Of a stretch of DNA of 64,000 bases, positions 36,206-44,940 are shown one piece after another. Source of the stretch: Streptomyces sp. STR69 (GTDB lineage: Bacteria; Actinomycetota; Actinomycetes; Streptomycetales; Streptomycetaceae). The translations under genes and the position numbers were made by a program. The stretch lies in the NCBI RefSeq assembly GCF_024519455.1, contig NZ_JALJRY010000041.1, positions 1-64,000 on the forward strand. Reading direction: 5' to 3'. How positions within the stretch are numbered: position 1 is the stretch's first letter; each line of letters begins with the position of its first letter. The notes beneath the pieces were generated by a model. That model was not told where the DNA came from, did not search any database, and saw nothing but the letters and a program-made list of their open reading frames with translations.

Positions 36206-37549
36206 TCAGTCGGTGACGAGGTCCTCCGGTGTCGAGCGGGCCAGTTCGGCGAGGGTGCCGAGTGCCCGGGAGAGGGTCTCCGGGTCGGGGGTGGCGAGGC
36301 CGAGGCGGACGGCGTTGGGGGAGTGGTTGCGGCCGACGGTGAACGCGGCGGCCGGTACGACCCCGATGCCGTGCCGTGCGGCCGCCGCGACGAAGGTGTC
36401 CGCGCGCCACGGGCGGGGCAGCTGCCACCAGCAGTGGAAGGAGCGGGGATCGCTCCGCACGGCGAACCCGGCGAGCTGCCGGGCCGCGATCCCCTGCCGT
36501 ACCGCCGCTTCCCGCTGTTTGGCGGCCACCAGCGCCTTCACCGTGCCGTCCTGCTGCCAGCGGTGGGCCACCTCCAGGGCGAACCGCCCCGGGGCGCAGC
36601 CGCCGGAGCGCAGGGCCGAGACGATCACGCCCGTCAGGGCGCCGGGTGCCACCGTGAACCCGAGGGTCAGACCGGGGGCGACGCGCTTGGACAGGCTGTC
36701 GATCAGGACCGTCTGCTCGGGGGCGTACGCGGCGAGGGGCGGCAGTTCGTCGCGGAGGAAGGCCCAGATGGTGTCCTCGACCGCGGGGATCCCCAGCCCG
36801 AGCAGTACCTCGGCCAGCCGCTCGACGCGCTCGGCGGGCATGGTGAGCGACAGCGGGTTGTGCAGCCTCGGCTGGACGTAGACGGCGTGCAGCGGGGCGG
36901 CGGCGTGCGCCTCCTCGACGGCCTCCGGGACGAGCCCCGCGTCGTCCATGGCCAGCGGCACGAGGGTGATGCCGAGCCGGGCGGCGACGGCCTTGACGAC
37001 CGGGTACGTCAGCTCCTCCACGCCGAGCCGGGCACCCGGCGGTACCAGGGCGGTGACGACGGCCGAGATCGCCTGCCGTCCGTTGCCCGCGAAGAGGATC
37101 CGCGCCGGGTCCGGGCGCCAGTCGCCGCGGGCGAGCGTGTCGGCGGCGGACTCCCGGGCGGCCGGGAAGCCGGAGGTGCCGACCGGCCGCAGGGCGGACC
37201 GGAGGGCGTCGGGCCGCAGCAGACCGGCGAGACCCTCGGCGAGGAGCGCGCTCTGCTCGGGGACGACCGGGTAGTTGAGCTCCAGGTCGATGCGGCGGCC
37301 GTCGGCGGGTTCGGTGAGCGCGGAGCCGGAGAGGTCGGCGGACATCGCGCGGACGAAGGTGCCGCGGCCCACCTCGCCCACCGTCAGGCCCCGGCGGGCC
37401 AGTTCCCGGTACACGCGCGTGGCGGTGGAGTTGGCGATGCCGTGCCGCCGGGCGAACTCGCGCTGCGGGGGGAGCCGGTCACCCGGGCGGAGGGCGCCGG
37501 ACCTGATCTCCCCGGCCACGGTGTCGGCGACGGTCTGGTAATCCTGCAC
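36206..37549 (-). CDS. MocR-type regulator (GntR DNA-binding domain fused to aminotransferase)
   Basis: 447 aa from GTG 37549 with a GGAGAG site. N-terminal GntR winged helix (about 1-75: SGALRPGDRLPPQREFARRHGIANSTATRVYRELARRG) joined to a fold-type-I PLP aminotransferase domain (about 100-440); the PLP lysine lies in LIDSLSKRVAPGLTLGF. Such regulators sense PLP or amino-compound aldimines. Divergent from a LysE-type amino-acid exporter with a repeat-rich 154-bp gap, so control of that exporter is likely. Confidence 0.92.
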   Translation of the reverse strand: MQDYQTVADTVAGEIRSGALRPGDRLPPQREFARRHGIANSTATRVYRELARRGLTVGEVGRGTFVRAMSADLSGSALTEPADGRRIDLELNYPVVPEQSALLAEGLAGLLRPDALRSALRPVGTSGFPAARESAADTLARGDWRPDPARILFAGNGRQAISAVVTALVPPGARLGVEELTYPVVKAVAARLGITLVPLAMDDAGLVPEAVEEAHAAAPLHAVYVQPRLHNPLSLTMPAERVERLAEVLLGLGIPAVEDTIWAFLRDELPPLAAYAPEQTVLIDSLSKRVAPGLTLGFTVAPGALTGVIVSALRSGGCAPGRFALEVAHRWQQDGTVKALVAAKQREAAVRQGIAARQLAGFAVRSDPRSFHCWWQLPRPWRADTFVAAAARHGIGVVPAAAFTVGRNHSPNAVRLGLATPDPETLSRALGTLAELARSTPEDLVTD

Positions 37550-37599
37550 GGCTCTCCGCTCTCCCGCCCTTCTCGATCGAGCATCCATCCAATCATGGC

Positions 37600-37629
37600 A
37601 TTGCACCGAGTGCAATATCTGCATTGCAT
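37600..37629. promoter_or_regulatory. MocR operator candidate between regulator and LysE-type exporter
   Basis: Perfect inverted repeat ATTGCAC-CGA-GTGCAAT (37600-37616) followed by ATTGCAT (37623-37629), a direct copy of the first half-site 23 bp on, i.e. about two helical turns. Inverted plus direct repeats are the usual layout of MocR-type sites. The site lies 50 bp upstream of the regulator start and 75 bp before the exporter start. Confidence 0.72.
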
Positions 37630-37703
37630 CGAGGCATTGGTCTGGAATACGCTCCGAGCGGCGGCCGAGGGATGCCAACGCACCGACAGCACAAGGGGTA
37701 TTC

Positions 37704-38351
37704 ATGGTCGAACCGAGCGGTGTACTCGGCGTGACGGCGGTGGCTCTGGGCATGGTGCTCACCCCCGGCCCGAACATGATCTATCTCGTCTCCCGCAGCA
37801 TCACCCAGGGCAGGCGCGCCGGGATGGTCTCCCTCGGCGGGGTGGCACTCGGCTTCATGGTGTATCTGCTCGCCGCGAACCTGGGCCTGTCGGTCTTCTT
37901 CGTCGCCGTGCCCGAGCTGTACTTCGCGGTGAAGCTCGCGGGTGCCGGGTACCTCGCCTACCTGGCCTGGAGCGCCCTGAAGCCGGGCGGTGTCTCCGTC
38001 TTCGCCCCGCAGGACGTACCGCACGACTCACCGCGCAAGCTGTTCACCATGGGCCTGATGACGAACCTGCTCAACCCGAAGATCGCCATCATGTACCTCT
38101 CGCTCATCCCCCAGTTCATCGACCTGGACAAGGGGCACGTCCTTCTCCAGGGCCTCGTCCTCGGCTCGGTCCAGATCGTGGTCAGCATCGCGGTCAACCT
38201 CGCCATCGTCCTGGCGGCCGGGGCGATCGCCGTCTTCCTCGAACGCCGCCCCTCCTGGCTCAAGGCGCAGCGCTACGCGATGGGCACGGTCCTCGGCGCC
38301 CTCGCCGTCTCCCTCGCCGTCGACAACTCGGGCCCGGCCAGGGCGAGCTGA
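37704..38351 (+). CDS. LysE/RhtB-family amino-acid exporter
   Basis: 215 aa with six membrane helices. Family signature GMVLTPGPNMIYLVSRSITQGRRAG near residues 15-40, then GAGYLAYLAWSAL and the conserved NLLNPKIAIMYLSLIPQF. Exports an amino acid or homoserine-lactone-type compound. Paired with the divergent MocR regulator. Confidence 0.92.
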   Translation: MVEPSGVLGVTAVALGMVLTPGPNMIYLVSRSITQGRRAGMVSLGGVALGFMVYLLAANLGLSVFFVAVPELYFAVKLAGAGYLAYLAWSALKPGGVSVFAPQDVPHDSPRKLFTMGLMTNLLNPKIAIMYLSLIPQFIDLDKGHVLLQGLVLGSVQIVVSIAVNLAIVLAAGAIAVFLERRPSWLKAQRYAMGTVLGALAVSLAVDNSGPARAS

Positions 38352-38375
38352 CTCCACGTCGGGCAAGCACTCGCG

Positions 38376-39554
38376 TCACACGACGACCGGCAGGGACGTG
38401 AGGCCGCGCGTCAACCGCGTGTGCCGCCACTCCAGTTGTTCCACGGGAAGTGCCAGTCGTACGTCGGGGAAGCGGGCGAAGACGGCCCGGAGCGCCAGTT
38501 CGCCCTCGGCCCGCGCGAGCGGTGCCCCCAGGCAGCGGTGGATGCCGTGGCCGAAGGCGAGGTGCCCGGTGGCACCGCGGTCGAGGTCGAGCCGGTCCGG
38601 GCCGGGGAATCGGGAGGGGTCGCGGTTGGCGGCGCCGGGCGCGATGAGCACCGGAACGCCGGCGGGGATGTCGGTCCCGCCGAGCGTGAACGCTTCGGTG
38701 CTGTAGCGGAACGTGGCGATCCCCACCGGCGAGTCGAAGCGCAGCAACTCCTCAAGGGCGGTGCCGAACAGCTCCGGCTCGGCCTTCAACCGGGCCAGGG
38801 ACTCCGGGTGTTGGAGCAGTGCCAGGGCCGCGTTGCCGATGAAGTTGGTGGTGGTCTCATGGCCGGCCACGAGCAACAGCACGGCGAGCGACACGAGTTC
38901 GTCCTCGGTCAGTCGGTCCTGGCCGTCGCGTACCGCGATGAGATCGTCGAGCAGACTCTCGCCGGGGGAGGCGCGCCTGGCGGCGACGAGGTCGGTCATG
39001 TAGGTGCCGACGGCCTGCGAGGCGGCGTCGATCCGCCGGGGATCTCCCGCGGCGAACAGTTCGCCGGACCACGCGTGCACACGCTCGCGGTCGGCCTCGG
39101 GCACCGCCAGCATCTCGCAGATGACCGTGACCGGCAGCGGTACGGCGAGGCCGGCGACGAGGTCCACCGGTCCGTGTTCCGGCCAGGCGTCGAGCAGTTC
39201 GTCGACAAGGCCGGCGATGCAGGGGCGCAGCCGTGCGACGGCTCCGGTACTGAACGCCTTTGTCACCAGGGCCCGTAGCCGCGCGTGCTCCGGGGGATCG
39301 GTGGCCAGCATGTTCTGGGAGACGGCCGGATGGAGGTCGCGGTCGGACAGCCGGCCGGCGAAGAACCGCGCGGTGTTCTTGGAGAGCCGGGGGTCGGTGA
39401 ACGCCTCCCGGGCCTCCGCGTGGCCCGTGACCAGATAGCTGAAGCGCCCTCCGGAACCGGTGGGCACCTTCTGCACCGGCGCCGAATTCCGCAGCCGGGC
39501 GTAGGTCGGGTAGGGGTCGGCGAAGAACCGGGGGTCCTGCAACGGGTCGGTCAC
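38376..39554 (-). CDS. Cytochrome P450 (CYP107-like)
   Basis: 392 aa, GTG start. I-helix LLVAGHETTTNFIGN with the oxygen-activating Thr, ExxR in LEELLRF, and the heme loop HLAFGHGIHRCLGAPLARAE with the Cys ligand. Length and motifs match soluble Streptomyces P450s of the CYP107/CYP105 kind that hydroxylate secondary metabolites or xenobiotics. No ferredoxin gene adjacent, so electrons come from elsewhere. It converges with the LysE gene (24 bp apart). Confidence 0.92.
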   Translation of the reverse strand: MTDPLQDPRFFADPYPTYARLRNSAPVQKVPTGSGGRFSYLVTGHAEAREAFTDPRLSKNTARFFAGRLSDRDLHPAVSQNMLATDPPEHARLRALVTKAFSTGAVARLRPCIAGLVDELLDAWPEHGPVDLVAGLAVPLPVTVICEMLAVPEADRERVHAWSGELFAAGDPRRIDAASQAVGTYMTDLVAARRASPGESLLDDLIAVRDGQDRLTEDELVSLAVLLLVAGHETTTNFIGNAALALLQHPESLARLKAEPELFGTALEELLRFDSPVGIATFRYSTEAFTLGGTDIPAGVPVLIAPGAANRDPSRFPGPDRLDLDRGATGHLAFGHGIHRCLGAPLARAEGELALRAVFARFPDVRLALPVEQLEWRHTRLTRGLTSLPVVV

Positions 39555-39709
39555 GCTGGCGGGTCCGTTCCTGCGGGCGGCAGTTCGTCGGCGACGCTAC
39601 CGGCGATCCGCCGCGCGTGGGCGACGAGGCTTCCGCCCGCGGTCCCCGGGGGTGGTCCTGGTTGCACCGGAGGAGGCCCGATTGTCCAACCCCGTATGCC
39701 AGTTGGGGA

Positions 39710-40681
39710 TCAGGCGGGCGCCGCCGTGTCCGACGCGCGCTGCCAGGCGATCCGGGCGGCGAGTGCGAACGGTTCGACGAGGCTCGGGCGTGAACGGTCC
39801 TCGTTGAGGTGGCGGAACTCCGTGGACAGGGTGATGGCCAGCCGCTCCGGCAGGCCGAGACCCGGATAGCGGTCCTCGTCGATGAGGACGCGGGCCGCCT
39901 CGATCGGGGTCTTCCCCTGACCGTGCAACAGGAGCGCCTGGTCGGACAGGTCGTCCAAGTACGCGATGTACGTGCGCAGTTCGTCGGGTGTCAGCAGCGG
40001 GCCGTGGCCCGGCACGATCCACTCGGGATCGAAGGCCAGGATGCGTTCGCCCGCCGCCGAGACCTGGTCGAGCGGGCCGGCCCAGTGACAGGGATGGTCA
40101 CCGGAGAAGACGATGTCGCCCGCGAACACGACCCGCTGCTCGGGGAGATGGACGACCAGGTCGCCCATGGTGTGGGCGGGGCCCACCTCGTGCAGTTCGA
40201 CGGGTATCCGAGCGACCGTCAGATCGTGGCGACCGCTGAACGTCGCGGTGGGCGGCAGGACTTGTATGTCCGAGAAGTCGAACTTCCCGAAGTGGCGGCG
40301 GAAGTACCAGCCCAGCGGCTGGTCCGGATCGCTGTCCCGCACCAGCGCGTGCAGTTGCTGAGGTGTCGGCTCCACGCACTGGTGCTCAAGTGCCGCGTCC
40401 GTCGCGAGTATCTCGCTGCCGGCGAGGCACTGATTGCCCCAGGTGTGGTCGCCGTTGGCGTGCGTGGCCACCACGGTGTTCGGCACGATGTCGCCCGTCA
40501 CGCGGCGGGCCGCGGCGAGAAAGGCCTCGGTCAGCGCCGGGGTGTACGGCGTGTCCACGATGAGGGCCTCGCCGTCCGAGTGGACCAGCCCGCAGTTGGC
40601 CAGACCCCATGTGTCCACGCCGTTGGGGGCCCACATGTGCACGCCGGCCGCGATCTCGTGGAGTTGGGTCGAATCAGTCAT
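39710..40681 (-). CDS. Metallo-beta-lactamase-fold hydrolase
   Basis: 323 aa. Zinc motif H74-A-N-G-D78-H79 (a variant of HxHxDH in which the second His is Asn), a later GDLVVH and GDIVFSG carrying ligands 4 and 5, and VPGHGPLLT near the C-terminus. The replacement of the second His suggests one full zinc site. Substrate unknown; glyoxalase II-like or quorum-lactonase-like roles are possible. 155 bp of non-coding DNA separates it from the P450. Confidence 0.83.
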   Translation of the reverse strand: MTDSTQLHEIAAGVHMWAPNGVDTWGLANCGLVHSDGEALIVDTPYTPALTEAFLAAARRVTGDIVPNTVVATHANGDHTWGNQCLAGSEILATDAALEHQCVEPTPQQLHALVRDSDPDQPLGWYFRRHFGKFDFSDIQVLPPTATFSGRHDLTVARIPVELHEVGPAHTMGDLVVHLPEQRVVFAGDIVFSGDHPCHWAGPLDQVSAAGERILAFDPEWIVPGHGPLLTPDELRTYIAYLDDLSDQALLLHGQGKTPIEAARVLIDEDRYPGLGLPERLAITLSTEFRHLNEDRSRPSLVEPFALAARIAWQRASDTAAPA

Positions 40682-40777
40682 GGGGACGCATTCTTCCCGG
40701 GCCGGACTTCAAGCGGCAACGGGGCGTTGCGGGGGCTCGAACACGAGAAAATGGCGGCTTTGTGCACTCTTTATCCC

Positions 40778-40808
40778 CCTCAGCATTAGGCATCTGCACA
40801 TGCTGAGG
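40778..40808. promoter_or_regulatory. 9-bp inverted repeat in the divergent MBL/FabG promoter region
   Basis: CCTCAGCAT (40778-40786) and ATGCTGAGG (40800-40808) are exact inverted copies with 13 bases between. It lies 97 bp upstream of the MBL start and 136 bp upstream of the SDR start. It may be an operator or a transcript hairpin; no partner regulator is adjacent. Confidence 0.45.
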
Positions 40809-40943
40809 CTTCCTGCACGCGTCCATGTCGAGGATGGTTGATCAAGCGACAACAAGCGGAGGTTTCATGAGCTGCCACCCCTGATCGACCGCATCCGTCA
40901 GAAGCCCGCCCCACGGCGAACCAAGAGACCGGAAAGGCATTCT

Positions 40944-41648
40944 GTGTCCCGTTCAGTCCTGATCACCGGGGGCAGCCGCGGTATCGGCCTGGCCGTCGCG
41001 CGTCGTATGGCAGCCGCCGGTGACCGCGTCGCGGTGACCTATCGGACGGGCGAGCCGCCGGAGGGTCTGCTCGCGGTTCGGTGCGACATCACCGACGCCG
41101 ATCAGGTCGACGTCGCCTTCGAGCACGTCGAGGCGGAGCACGGACCGGTCGAGGTGTTGATATCCAACGCGGGAATCGTCAGGGACCAGCTGCTGCTGCG
41201 CATGTCCGAAGAGGATTTCACCGCGGTCGTCGACACCAACCTGACCGGCGCCTTCCGCGTCGTCAAACGAGCCACCCGGGGAATGCTCCGCGCCAGGAAG
41301 GGCCGCGTCGTGTTCATCTCCTCCGCCGTCGCCCTGAGGGGCGAGAGCGGACAGGCCAACTACGCGGCGTCCAAAGCGGGGTTGATCGGATTCGCCCGCT
41401 CGATGGCGAGGGAACTCGGCGCTCGCGGGATCACCTTCAACGTGGTCGCACCCGGTCTCACCGAGACCTCGATGAGTGAGAACCTCACGGAAGAACAACG
41501 CACGCAATTGACCGGCCAGATCCCCCTCGGCCGTCTCGCCAGGCCCGAGGAGGTCGCCGCGGCCGTCGCGTTCCTGGCCTCCGGTGGTGCCGGATACATC
41601 ACCGGCGCCGTCGTTCCGGTCGACGGGGGAGCGGGGCTCGGGCACTAG
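40944..41648 (+). CDS. FabG-like short-chain dehydrogenase (3-oxoacyl-ACP reductase type)
   Basis: 234 aa, GTG start after a GGAAAGG site. Cofactor loop ITGGSRGIGLAVA (7-19), NAG motif at about 75, catalytic Ser in FISSAVALRG and the YxxxK pair in NYAASKAG, and late GYITGAVVPVDGGAGL. All motifs of active NADPH-dependent 3-ketoacyl-ACP reductases. It lacks ACP or FabH partners here, so it may serve another pathway. The next gene starts 85 bp on. Confidence 0.88.
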   Translation: MSRSVLITGGSRGIGLAVARRMAAAGDRVAVTYRTGEPPEGLLAVRCDITDADQVDVAFEHVEAEHGPVEVLISNAGIVRDQLLLRMSEEDFTAVVDTNLTGAFRVVKRATRGMLRARKGRVVFISSAVALRGESGQANYAASKAGLIGFARSMARELGARGITFNVVAPGLTETSMSENLTEEQRTQLTGQIPLGRLARPEEVAAAVAFLASGGAGYITGAVVPVDGGAGLGH

Positions 41649-41733
41649 GACCCGTTCGGCGGGCGGGTCGGGTATGCGTCAAGTGCTCTCCGTCAGCTGT
41701 TCCTTCTTCACCCACCGCCAAGGAGTTTTGCGT

Positions 41734-42057
41734 ATGCGCGGGCCGACTGCGCCGAATATGTATCAATTAACCATTGACGACTTCACCGATGAGGACGTTG
41801 CTGAATTCCACCGTCTGATGGGCGAGTTGCTCAGCAAGTGCGCGTCGGTAGGACAGCAGCACGCACCGGAAGGAACATGGGTTCCGTCCACTGTCGGCCT
41901 CTTCGAGCAGATGGCCGAGTCCATGCAGCTGGTCGCCGAGGTCTCGCGCGCGCTCAACGACACCCGGGCCGGCATCCGCCGGGTCGGCGGCAGGGCGCGT
42001 CAGCGGTTGTACGAGCGCGCCAGCAGCAGTCGCGAGGGCCCTGCCGAACTGGCCTGA
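41734..42057 (+). CDS. Small helical protein of unknown function with a TTA codon
   Basis: 107 aa, excellent AAGGAG site 8 bp before ATG 41734. Mostly alpha-helical and acidic in the first half (TIDDFTDEDVAEFHRLMGELL), basic at the end (IRRVGGRARQRLYERA). No known domain recognised. Leucine codon 12 (41767-41769) is TTA, so it should need bldA tRNA. Downstream of the SDR on the same strand and perhaps co-transcribed. Confidence 0.7.
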   Translation: MRGPTAPNMYQLTIDDFTDEDVAEFHRLMGELLSKCASVGQQHAPEGTWVPSTVGLFEQMAESMQLVAEVSRALNDTRAGIRRVGGRARQRLYERASSSREGPAELA

Positions 42058-42221
42058 GCGGCATCACAGACCACTTTCGGAAGTGCTCCGGCCTTTTCTC
42101 GCGAAGCCCGGACGCCACCGAGAGCGAGAGACCCGGGCGGGAGTCGGTCGGCAGCAGGGGAGCCGACCGGCCTCCGCCCGTTTTCCCGTGCCGTCTCCAA
42201 GGCCGGGCGGGTGTGCACCGG

Positions 42222-42545
42222 TCAGGCCTTGTCGTAGTGGCCGAGGAAGTGTGGGCCGCCGTTCTCCACGCGGTGCAGGAAGAGGCCGTCGACCCAGTGG
42301 AACTGATCGGTCGACGCCTCGAAGCGGATGGTCTTGGCCAGCCCCTTGTAGGTGGACGCGCGGAGCCCGTGCACCACGGCACCCCGTTCGACCCCGGCCG
42401 TGCCCAGCGCGCGCAGCCCCTGGGCGACGAAGAGCAGGGCGTCGCAGGCCTCCACGGCGAAGGGTTCGACGGTGCGTACCCCGAAGCGTTTCCGGTACGA
42501 CGTCACGAAGCGTGCCGCGGTGGAGAGTCCCAGGGCGCGCGCTGA
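42222..42545 (-). pseudogene. C-terminal remnant of a solute-binding protein (branched-chain amino-acid ABC type)
   Basis: About 105 codons ending at 42222 read SARALGLSTAARFVTSYRKRFG, then VEPFAVEACDALLFVAQGLR and STYKGLAKTIRF, the C-terminal lobe of periplasmic-binding-protein-type receptors. The rest (300 or more residues, with the signal peptide) is missing. The frame runs without a start straight into the 3' end of the ABC permease gene at 42550. Most likely a deletion fused the two ends. Confidence 0.65.
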
Positions 42546-42549
42546 CCGC

Positions 42550-44940
42550 CTACTCCGTGCGAAGCGCCGTCGCCGTACGGGCCTTGGCCGCCCAGCCGGC
42601 CGGGAGCAGCGCGCCCAGCACGGCTATCGCGACGCCGGCCAGCCCCAGCAGCACCAGTTGAGGAGCGTCGTACACATCGAGGATCGCCGGCGGCAGATTC
42701 GTGCCCGCCGCGTGCCCCATCACCGGCAGCACGAAGCCGTGCAGCGCGAACCCGAGAGGTACCCCGACCAGTCCGCCGAGCACGCCGATCCCGGCCACCG
42801 AGGCGAGTACGAGGCTCACGGTCTGCCGCGGCGACATACCGAGTGCCTTGCAGACGCCCAGGTCGTGGACTCGTTCACGGGTGTCGAGGACGACGGAGTT
42901 GAGCACACCGAGGCCCGCCACGGAGACCAGCATGAGGGTGAGCAGCACCGCGATCGTATTCAGGACGAGGATCATGTTCTCCTGCTGCGAGGCGGAGTTG
43001 GCGATGGCGTCGCCGCCCAATGGCTCCACCGCCGTATGCAGCTTCTCGGCGTACGCGGCGGGGGAGACGCCCGGCTTCACCTCGATCTGGAAGACCTGGG
43101 GCTCTGCCCCGGCGAAACTGGCGAGGTCCGCGTGGATCGACAGGCCGTCGTTCGACGTGTCGAAGGCCTCGCCGACGATCTTCAGGGTCCGAGTGTCCTT
43201 CCCGAGGGTCACCCGGACCGTGTCGCCGATCTTGGTGTCGGTCCGTTCCAGGAAACCTGTGGGTACGACGGCCTGCCCCGCGCCGGTGATCCAGTGCCCG
43301 GAGATCATCTCGTAGCTGCCGGGACGTGAATCGCCCTGGTAGAGGGTGGCCTGGACCGAGCCGGAGATCCCCACCACGGTCACGTCGTCCTTGGCCATGC
43401 CGTAGTACGAAGCCGTGCCGGCCTGCGCTTCGATGGCGGCGCGGACCTTCGCCGGGTCGGCCGACGGAGGACTGCCGCTTCCTTCCCCGGGGTGCATGTG
43501 GCGAACTCCGCCTCCGGCGCCACCCGGAACGGTCGGCCCGCCGACGACGGCGGTGACCGCCGCGCGGTCCTCGGGATCCGACGCGCTGCCGACCGCGTTC
43601 AGGGACGAGGTCAGCCCCACCGCGAAGGTCGCCGCGACCGTGCCGAAGGCCACCGCGAGCAGCATCGCGACCGTACGGACCGGATGCGCGAAGGGGCTGG
43701 CGAGGCCGTAGCTCACCGCCCGCGGCAGCGGCAGCCGCCCGGCCGCCCGGTGCGCCCACTGGCCGCGCCCGGTGCGGGGTGCCCGGCCGATCGCGATGGC
43801 CTCGACCGTGCGCAGCCTCCCGGCCCGCAGCGCGGGGACCAGCGCCGCGATCGCGACGATCAGCAGCGCGACGGCCGGCACGACGACGTCCACCCACCAG
43901 GCCACCGTCAGCGAGGCGGAGCCGTACACCTGCTCGGTGTCCTTCAGCAGCGGAAGGGCCAGCACATTGCCCAGCCCGACCCCGAGGGCGATACCGGCGC
44001 CGGCCGGGATCAGCGCCTGGGCCACATACGCCCGTACGACCTCGCGCGGGGTGAAGCCGATGGCCTTGAGGATGCCGATCCTGCGCAGGCCGGCGCCGAC
44101 CGCGCCGCTGATCACGCTGCTGATGATGATCACGGACATCACGATGCCGAGGACGCCGAAGGCCACCATGAACGGGATGGTCGCCGCCGCGCCCGTGTCG
44201 GCGGCACGCTTGGTGTCCAGGTAGGACTGGGTGCCCATCAAGGCCCCGGACGGTACGGCGGCGGTGAGCTTCTTGCGGTCGGCGGAGATCTGCGCCTTGG
44301 TCCCCGCGGAGTCGAAGCGGTAGAGCATCTGACTCGTGACCGGTGTGTCCTTCGAGGCCAGCGCACCGACCTGCCCCGGGGTCGCCCAGGCATCGGCGGT
44401 CTGGCCGGCCGACACCGCGAAGCCGACGACCTTCAGGGTCGGGCTGTCGGCGGCGTCCGAAGCCTTCAGGGTGGAACCGACCTTGAGGAAGGGGCTCTTG
44501 AACGACGCGGAGAGAACGACCTCGCCCGGCTTCGCGGCCCACCGGCCGGACTGCAGGTCCAGGTCGTCCACGTCGCCGTGCGGACCGGACCGCCCGACCA
44601 GACTCAGGTCCGGCAGGTGCCCGCCGTCCGGATCGACCGGACTGATGGTCGTCGACGGATACGGCCCCGCGCTCGCGGTGACGCCGTCCAGCCGCCCCGT
44701 CGCCCTCAGCTGCGCCGCACTCACCTTGGCCGGATCGAACTGCGCGGTGATGTGCGGACCGTGCTGCTTCGCGAAGGCGTGGTCGAAGGGGGCGTTCGAG
44801 GCGACGATGAGCGATCCGGCGATCACGGCCGCGGCGACCGCCATCATGGTGGCCACGGCGATCACCACCGTCTGCACCCGGCGCCGTCCCACCCCGGAAC
44901 GTACGACCCGGCCGAGCGCGCCGGTGCCGAAGAGGTTCAT
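42550..44940 (-). CDS. MacB/FtsX-type ABC transporter permease
   Basis: 796 aa from ATG 44940, overlapping the ATPase stop by 4 bp (ATGA). Membrane helix at about 23-45, an extracytoplasmic domain (about 50-260), a first FtsX block of three helices (about 270-390), a second helix near 430-455, another external domain and a final FtsX block (about 665-785). This eight-to-ten-helix layout with two FtsX domains matches lipoprotein or antimicrobial-peptide exporters. Its gene order with the ATPase and the divergent kinase-regulator suggests a peptide-sensing or envelope-stress module. Confidence 0.9.
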   Translation of the reverse strand: MNLFGTGALGRVVRSGVGRRRVQTVVIAVATMMAVAAAVIAGSLIVASNAPFDHAFAKQHGPHITAQFDPAKVSAAQLRATGRLDGVTASAGPYPSTTISPVDPDGGHLPDLSLVGRSGPHGDVDDLDLQSGRWAAKPGEVVLSASFKSPFLKVGSTLKASDAADSPTLKVVGFAVSAGQTADAWATPGQVGALASKDTPVTSQMLYRFDSAGTKAQISADRKKLTAAVPSGALMGTQSYLDTKRAADTGAAATIPFMVAFGVLGIVMSVIIISSVISGAVGAGLRRIGILKAIGFTPREVVRAYVAQALIPAGAGIALGVGLGNVLALPLLKDTEQVYGSASLTVAWWVDVVVPAVALLIVAIAALVPALRAGRLRTVEAIAIGRAPRTGRGQWAHRAAGRLPLPRAVSYGLASPFAHPVRTVAMLLAVAFGTVAATFAVGLTSSLNAVGSASDPEDRAAVTAVVGGPTVPGGAGGGVRHMHPGEGSGSPPSADPAKVRAAIEAQAGTASYYGMAKDDVTVVGISGSVQATLYQGDSRPGSYEMISGHWITGAGQAVVPTGFLERTDTKIGDTVRVTLGKDTRTLKIVGEAFDTSNDGLSIHADLASFAGAEPQVFQIEVKPGVSPAAYAEKLHTAVEPLGGDAIANSASQQENMILVLNTIAVLLTLMLVSVAGLGVLNSVVLDTRERVHDLGVCKALGMSPRQTVSLVLASVAGIGVLGGLVGVPLGFALHGFVLPVMGHAAGTNLPPAILDVYDAPQLVLLGLAGVAIAVLGALLPAGWAAKARTATALRTE

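Noticed and set aside
38376..39554. P450 as a tailoring enzyme of the phenazine cluster
   Set aside because: It is about 10 kb from the operon with unrelated genes and an exporter-regulator module between them; no evidence for a link.
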